Source of the DNA: Typhlomys cinereus
Lineage: Eukaryota > Chordata > Mammalia > Rodentia > Platacanthomyidae
DNA length: 64,000 nt
Direction: 5' to 3'
Assembly: GCA_023101885.1 (NCBI GenBank)
Contig: JALPQD010000627.1
Location: 746,092-810,091, forward strand
The notes below the pieces were generated by a model. That model made no database searches. It saw nothing but the letters and a program-made list of their open reading frames with translations, and was not told the origin of the DNA. Below, piece by piece: positions 57,703-64,000 of the stretch (position 1 is the stretch's first letter; every line of letters starts with the position of its first letter). Position numbers and translations under genes: made by a program.

Positions 57703-58126
57703 TGTTACAGTTCGACTGCATGGTTGCTGATAAACTACCATCAAATGGCTTAAGGGATCAAGGAGTTTATTTTCTTACAGCAGACTAGTTACAGTTCCTT
57801 GTCCATTTTAGAAGGAGACCTCATACCAGCACTAAAGCAGAGGGAACTGGCCACACCATCTCTACATAACAACTGGGAGAGGGTCGATCCTTACTTGCCA
57901 GACCAGTATATCTGGCCAAGTGTACACAAGGATGCCAACTCTCTCAAACAGCTCTCTGTGTTTTATTCCAGGACCTAATCCCACCCACCATGGGTTAGGC
58001 CTTCCCAATCAGCTAGACAATCTTCTGCATGTTACTCTGGGCTTAACTCAACCACTAATTCTCTACAAATGTGCCCAGAGCTCAAACCCTCAACTGTCAA
58101 GTTGAAACCTGTGCCCAACTATGACA
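57703..58126 (-). mobile_element. Solo LTR related to the young nested MaLR (minus)
   Basis: 424 bp with TG...CA ends and a 5-bp GAAAC target-site duplication (57698-57702, 58127-58131). On the minus strand it shares most of its length with 40500-40913, including the catgctggtctggcaagtaag-like segment and the tgatggttgagttaagcccag-like segment. Clearly more diverged than the two 40-42 kb LTRs from each other. Confidence 0.88.
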
Positions 58127-58176
58127 GAAACTGTTCCACGGAATGGAGAAGGAGCAAGGTTTAAAAAAATATATGT

Positions 58177-58408
58177 GGGGCTGGAGAAGTGGCTCAGTGG
58201 TTAAGCCTCTGCCTTGCAGGCAGAAGGTCCTGAGTTCGGATTCTAGACCCCACGTATATACGCCAGGTGGAAGCAAGGGGTGGCCTGCGTTTCTGGTCCT
58301 GGTAGGGCGGAGTAGTTCCCAAATTCCTCCGTGGTTCTACACACACACATACATACACACACATACGCACACATGCATATGCACAATTGAATAAATAATA
58401 AAAAAATT
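58177..58408 (+). mobile_element. tRNA-headed SINE, copy 4
   Basis: The best-preserved head: ggggctggagaagtggctca, gtggttaagcctctgccttg, gagttcggattctaga. Tail ATAAATAATAAAAAAATTTT. A deletion removes part of the body after gtagggcggag. Imperfect direct repeats ttaaaaaaatatatgt (58161) and ttaaaaaaatacatgc (58409) flank it. Confidence 0.88.
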
Positions 58409-58878
58409 TTAAAAAAATACATGCATGTAGATGTTTATACTGAGGGAGTATTTTAAGTGGGAAATTTTTCTTTTAACTACTCTATTAACACCAATTGAAA
58501 TACAAAATTATTTGGGGTGGAGTGAAATTTTTCCCACTTGGAGCTCTTTCATCTCAATTAATGAAGTAAAGAATTCCAACTATAAAACCCAATAAAATAA
58601 ATTTTCTCTTTTGGAGGGAAGGAGGTCTCTAAAACTAGGCAAACCACGAGAAGGAAACAATTAGCTAATCCTTTCATGGGACCAGGCTTTAGCAACTTGG
58701 TGAATGAAGTCTTTGATTTCACTGTGATGGCAAATATGAGAAAAGTTTTCCATATGAAAAATTTAAGCATTTCCCTTATGAAAATATACAATTCAAGGAC
58801 TTTTTCAAGTTGATCTTATGTTGCAGATGTTTAAACTGAGAAATAAACACCAAAGTCAGAAACCCTAAAGGATAATGC

Positions 58879-60039
58879 TGTTGTGGGGTGTCTGTGCAGA
58901 AGCAGGAGACACTGAAGTCTTCTGCAGAGAGCAGTTTTATTTTGTAGGGGTATAGTATAGGAACATCAGATTCGTATCCAAAGACTAAGACCCAAACCCA
59001 GCTAGCTTTGCCTTAAATACCCTCCTGTACATCTCTTTCTCCTGTATATTCTGGGAGTGGCATGTACACTTAGATGCTGATTAAACCCAATGGCCCCTTT
59101 CTGGTCATGTGGTGAGTAGTGTTTCCCATCATGCAGCTTTCAGCAGCCTTTTCTCTATTCATGGAGGACCCCTATGACAGTGTTGCTGTGCATACTATGG
59201 GGATGAGGAAAGAGGCACAGAGAGAGCCAGGAAAGGATGCAGCCAAGGCACTGTGGAAATACTGCAGCTAAACGGGATCCAACTTTCCCAGTTCAGCCTG
59301 GGCCCTCGCTCTGGGTGCTTTTCACTGTTTGCTGTTGTTTGGTTGGAATTTGTTTATTCAAATGTTGCACAGGCAGAGCTTAAGTGATACAAGAGAATCA
59401 GATGGTCCCATTGGGAGGGGGTACAACTTCTGACCCTGAAGGCTGCCAGAATCAGGAGCTGAACTGGTACTTCTCATCTTGAACTCCCTCCCACTTGTTC
59501 TGATGTTACAGTCTTTGTCTGCAGTCAGCAATGGTCAGCTCTCTCCCTGTCCAACTGCTCTATGTGTATGCAGTGTGTAGGCAGGAGAAAGCGGTATCTG
59601 ACACTGGACAGGTACTCTCTGTGATGAAATTGAAGCAGAAAAAAAAGTTAAAACTGCTGGCAGCCAAAAGTGGCTAAGCTGGGGGAAGGGGTCAATAACC
59701 CTCTCCCTTCAACCTCACCCTGCCAAGCAGTCTCGACCCTGGTCTACTATCCCCCACAGCTGTGAGGTAAGAGGGAGGTTACATCTGGGAACCATGGAAA
59801 CTACAATGACCTTGATTATAAATTGGAAATGAAAACCTGCTTGTCAACTGCTATCTAACCAACTCCATCCCCATCCTTGCTATACTGTAAAGTAGACTCT
59901 GGCTTAAAAAATTATTAAACTCAACGGAGCTTTCCAGAGTCAACCTGGGTACGTACACTTTTAAATAAATTCTCCTCATTCTCTACACCCAAGCAGACAC
60001 AGTTTCTCCATTTTGAGTGGAGGGAATTTTCCCACAACA
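58879..60039 (-). mobile_element. Putative long ERV solo LTR (minus)
   Basis: Ends are inverted TGTTGTGGG ... CCCACAACA, and on the minus strand AATAAAACTGCTCTCTGCAG (about 58945) followed by gtctcctgcttctgcacaga looks like R-U5. Length 1161 bp is long for an LTR and I find no clear target-site duplication, so the right end may be wrong. Confidence 0.45.
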
Positions 60040-60885
60040 AAATCATCACATGGTCCATATGACCCTTCCACACAAGCTGATGGGGGAGGGAAGGCTCTGA
60101 TAGTGATTGGTCCTCACACTGTCACCTCACAATCCACACAAAAGCTGACTGGACAATTTGGTGAGTTAGGTCTCTGTACCACTAAAGACGGTCAGGTTAC
60201 CAGAAATCTTTGGAAATGAAACTACTTTGAGATTCATCCTGATCCAGGATCTTCAATCTGTCTGGCTCAGAACTACAAGCCCAAAGAGATGGCCAGTGGG
60301 CACCCTGTTTATGATCAGATGGAATCTTGACCCCAGGCTTCCATGCCATCTGTTTTTAGATATTCTCTTTTCTGACTTGGGAATTAATTAATGAAATTAA
60401 TTAACACTCTGCACACTCATGTAGCACTCACAGAGGACTCTTCTGGAAAGTCTCCTATTATGAAATAATTGCCCATGGGCAGAGGATGGCTCCACATGAG
60501 CTCTCTCATATGAGCTTCTTTAGGGACTTTGGCAAGTGCCTAGGCAAGTGAATTCCAGCAAAGTCCACTGGCCATGCCCACTTTGCCCTGCTCAGTTAGT
60601 CCAGAGCAGATGCTTCTTACCTCACTGGAAATCCCCCAGGGACCTTTCTGCTGCCCTCCCACCAGACTCAGTGGTCTTACTATCTATTTGTGTGTGCATG
60701 TGCGTGTGCTTTCATGTGTGTGTGTGTGTGTGTGTGTTTGCATTTTTATTTTCACATAAATCCCCTCCATGACCCCTTTGCTGACTCTCCTTGCCCAAGG
60801 CTTTGCCTCCAGAGGACTCCTACAGCACCTGTCTCCTAAGCCTTCAGCTCCAAGGTTCAAATTCATCCTTGAAATCAGGCTAATT
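60040..60885. other. Non-coding stretch
   Basis: No supported gene. (TG)n tract at 60715-60737. Confidence 0.5.
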
Positions 60886-60903
60886 TTCTTTTCCAACTTT
60901 TAA

Positions 60904-61189
60904 ATTTTTTTATTATCATTTATTCAACTGTGTGTATGTGCGTGCACGCGTGTCTGTGTGTGTGTGTATGTGTGTGCCCGTGTATGTGTAGAACCACGGA
61001 CGAATTCGCGAACCACCATGGACGCCTCCACCTCCTTCTGCCCTGGGATTCACAGGCTCTGCCCTACCAGGACCAGAAGCGCAGGCTGCCCCGCTTCCGT
61101 CTGGCGTCTATACGTGGGATCTGGGATCCGAACTCGGGACCTTCCGCCTGCAAGGCGGAGGCTTAACCCCTGAGCCACCTCTCCAGCCC
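60904..61189 (-). mobile_element. tRNA-headed SINE, copy 5 (minus)
   Basis: Full-length minus copy with T-rich 3' end at 60904 and head at 61189 (gagccacctctccagccc). Flanked by a perfect 18-bp direct repeat TTCTTTTCCAACTTTTAA (60886-60903 and 61190-61207), so it is recent. Confidence 0.93.
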
Positions 61190-61596
61190 TTCTTTTCCAA
61201 CTTTTAACAGAAGAAGGATTCATTTCCTGGCCTTTTGGGAACAATAAAACTCACTTGCCTCAAGGAGCCTAGGCTTATAAAACACAGAGATTTGTTTATG
61301 AAAATTTCTTGGGGACAGCTTCTTCCCCAGCCTATAAATACAAAGTGAATTTCCCAGCTGGGGCCCTGGGATTCTGCAAATGGAGACTCAATCAGCGGTA
61401 AAGAGATTGTTTGGCCTGTAGAGCCAGAAAGGCCTGGTCAGAAGAGTCCCAGGCTGGGCTTGATCCAGCTCCTTTCTCTCTGCCTTCTGCTTTGTTTCCA
61501 GGCTCCCTCCTCCACCTTCTCTAGTAAAGACAGGGACAACTCTACATGCACATGTCACAAAAGTAGACAAGCAGGTCTGCCATAGCATGGCATTTT

Positions 61597-61925
61597 AACC
61601 TAGGGAGGTGGCTCAGTGGATAGAGTGCTTGGCATTCAACAATAAGGTCCTAAGTTCAGATGCCCAGATGGCATGTAAATGCCCAGAAAAAAAGGCACGA
61701 ATGTTCACAATCCCTGCAGACCCATGGGAAATGGGAAGCAGAGACTGTCCAGAAGATCATGGCCAACTATCCTGGACTACAAAGAATCTGAGAGGAGACT
61801 CTGTCTCAGACTGCATAGAGAGGCAAGAAGCAACACCTGAAGGTTGTCCTCTGCCTACGCACATACATTATACAAAACACGCACACCCATGCACACGAAC
61901 ACGCATACACAAGTACCACAGATAG
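61597..61925 (+). repeat. B4-like composite SINE
   Basis: tRNA-type head (agggaggtggctcagtggat, ctaagttcagatgcccag), B1-like middle (cctggactacaaagaatctg, gactctgtctcaga) and CA-rich end. Confidence 0.6.
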
Positions 61926-62751
61926 ATGATTTAAATAACAGATACTTATTTCTAACAGTATCTAAGATTAGAAGTCCTAAGTAGTCAAGATATGGGCAGT
62001 TTTGGTTTCTCCATGTGGCCAGCATGTGGCCACTTTCTGTATCCCCACACAGTCTCTTTGCCCGTGCACACATACCTCTGGGGTGTCATGTCTTTGTCCA
62101 CATGCCTTGCTTTTGTAAGGACACCTGTGAAATTGCATTAAGGCCCATCCTAGCAGGCTCCTGTTTGTTTAACTACCTCTCCAAAGTGCCTGCCTCTGAA
62201 GACAGCTGCTTTCTTTGGTAATGGGGACTGAGTTTTCCACATAAGAATCTGAGGAATAAGGGTACTCAGTCCATATCACATGCCCACACTTGAAACAATG
62301 CCAGTGATTCCCACCAAGCCAAGAAGGCATGAGAGTCCTCCAATAACAGTTTGCAGAGAAAGGGGTGTCAATGGGTCCTGCAGATGGGATGCTGGGTAGT
62401 TAGTTGCATGATGGCTGAAATAACTACCTCAGACTCAAGATTTCCTCAAGGGAAACTTGTAGGCCTGGCTCAGACTCAAAAAGCAGAAACAAGGTATGAC
62501 TGTAATCTGTTTTTTATGACTATGGGTGATGCAGCTGAAAAGAATAAGGAAAAGGTCAAAACTTCCACCCAACAAGAAAAAAGCTGACCTGACTGGCAAG
62601 TTGTTCCCGCCTCCCAACTCCGAAGCTTTCTTTTCCAAGCTGAATCTTGAAGTCCATTGTAGATTTTTTAAAAAATGGTTCTACATTTAATTGCTTCCAT
62701 TCCTTAAGCAAATAAGTACCAATTTAATGACATACAGGTGTCTTTCTGTTG

Positions 62752-63150
62752 CAGTTTGAATGGTCCTGTTGAAATATAATTTCCCACAGGAGAGTGAGAA
62801 AAAGAGGCAGAACCTTTAAGGAGTGGTTGTTTTGTGGGCTCTGTCCTCAAGTGTGCAGTAGTGTCATTATGTTGGGAGTTTGTTGGCTATCACAGGAGTG
62901 GGATCTTATTAAAGACAGGTTCAATTTTCATTAGGTGTGTGTGTGTGCGTGCGTGTGTGTGTGCATGCATTTCTGTGTGTGTGTGTGTGTGTTTGTGTGT
63001 TGTACTCAGTGTCCTTCTATCATGTTACAATACAGCGTGAAGCCCCAGGCCAGACCCTGGAATTGTGCACCATCCATTCCCCAGCACCATGAGCCAAACC
63101 AATTTTTACTGCTTATACATCACCGCAAATATGACCAAATGTTACAGCAT
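62752..63150 (+). repeat. Possible old MaLR/MLT-type LTR with (TG)n insert
   Basis: gttgcagtttgaatggtcct at the start and gagccaaaccaatttttact near the end recall old MaLR LTRs. A (TG)n tract lies at 62936-63000. Strongly diverged. Confidence 0.35.
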
Positions 63151-63367
63151 CTGAAAATGAACCACAAAACTACCCCTAAAAAGAGTAGCAGCTTCCTTTT
63201 GTGTGAGCACAAACATATGTCAAAATAGAGCAAATAGAAGCAAAATAGTTTCAATCAGTTAAACGCCAAGGTGGTTATCTAGACTTTATTTCTACTAAAA
63301 AATTTGTATTTTTAAGAAAACAACTCTTCTAAAATAGGAAGGCAGGTACATTAAGCCCCAGACACAC

Positions 63368-63420
<53 letters not shown>

Positions 63421-64000
63421 TATCTAGTTCTTTTAAAAGAAACCAGCCAGTAAAATGAAAAATTTCTCAACACTCAGGAGAGGCCACAGAGAGCATACGA
63501 CTTGCAGCCACATTAGGGAGCAGAAAGTTATGAATAGTGCGTCGCAAAGAGATTCTGAGCAAGCAAGAGCTCACTAGGATTCATGAAAGATAACAGTGAA
63601 ACTCGATCAAAGGTGTGGATTCCCTTAATTAATGTGTCCCCCAAGATGACGTGGCAGCTTTGTTTCTGTTGCTGTGGGACTGCATGGAGGGAGGGTGTAG
63701 AAGTAAACCAAGGCTAAAATGAGCTGGCCTCTCTTCTCTGAAGACACAGGACCTATATATGTCTCTTCTTTCACTGGATATTTGTTGGAACATGGCACCT
63801 GGTAGGTGGCAGTCAGTTGACCTGAGGACAAAGTGCATCCCCAAGGGTGTGGACAGGAGGTCTTCAGAGATTCAGCCAGGGTGCGCCTATTGCCCAAGCC
63901 TTTCCCATCTGCTTACTATTATATGTAAGTTAACGGGCTTTCTGAGGCAACTGAACTCCTGAATCTGAATTCCTTGCAGCAGAAAGTTTCTAATGTATCC
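63151..64000. other. Non-coding stretch to window end
   Basis: No supported gene. A (CA)n tract of about 26 units lies at 63366-63418. The frame 63625-63897 (minus) has no recognisable domain. Confidence 0.5.

Noticed and set aside
58177..58245. Possible tRNA gene
   Set aside because: It is the tRNA-derived head of a SINE, with the SINE body and tail attached.

Overview
The window is mammalian nuclear DNA, almost certainly from a rodent. It contains L1 LINEs with GC-rich tandem monomer promoters, B1/B2/B4-like SINEs, many MT/ORR1-like ERVL-MaLR LTRs, a betaretrovirus-like endogenous retrovirus, and a tRNA-headed SINE with a (CA)n and AAATAAATAATAAAA tail that I cannot assign to a named family. 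I found no convincing host protein-coding gene. Every long open frame with recognisable domains belongs to a transposable element.

The main structure is a direct (tandem) segmental duplication. Copy A occupies 1-3896, 10557-11275 and 27415-30690. Copy B occupies 36926-37751, 45456-48450, 48452-49165 and 50166-54030. Different insertions interrupt the copies, and the other copy keeps the empty site in several cases. Copy A carries a full-length L1 (3912-10234), a SINE at the same target site (10250-10556), a second SINE (28274-28588), and a 16-kb block (11276-27414) with a minus-strand full-length L1, old retroviral gag and env remnants, LTRs and SINEs. Copy B carries a 7.7-kb minus-strand ERV (37752-45455) and an 889-bp poly(A)-tailed retrocopy (50940-51828).

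The ERV has two LTRs, a 6-bp target-site duplication, a tRNA-Lys3-type primer binding site and remnants of gag, RNase H, integrase and env; protease and the RT catalytic core are missing. A second retrovirus-like element is nested in it: a 1995-bp, non-coding MaLR-type element with two 414-bp LTRs that differ at only three positions by my count. The nested order gives a relative timeline: duplication, then ERV, then MaLR.

Between and after the copies: 30691-36925 holds an old MaLR-type LTR, a pyrimidine-rich minisatellite (32325-33110) and a 5'-truncated L1 (34323-36319). 54031-64000 holds B2/B4-like SINEs, LTRs including a 424-bp solo LTR related to the young MaLR, two young-family SINEs and several (CA)n/(TG)n tracts. 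A GC-rich, CpG-island-like segment is present in both copies (about 2300-3230 and 46900-47800), richer in CpG in copy B; it is the best candidate for host regulatory DNA.
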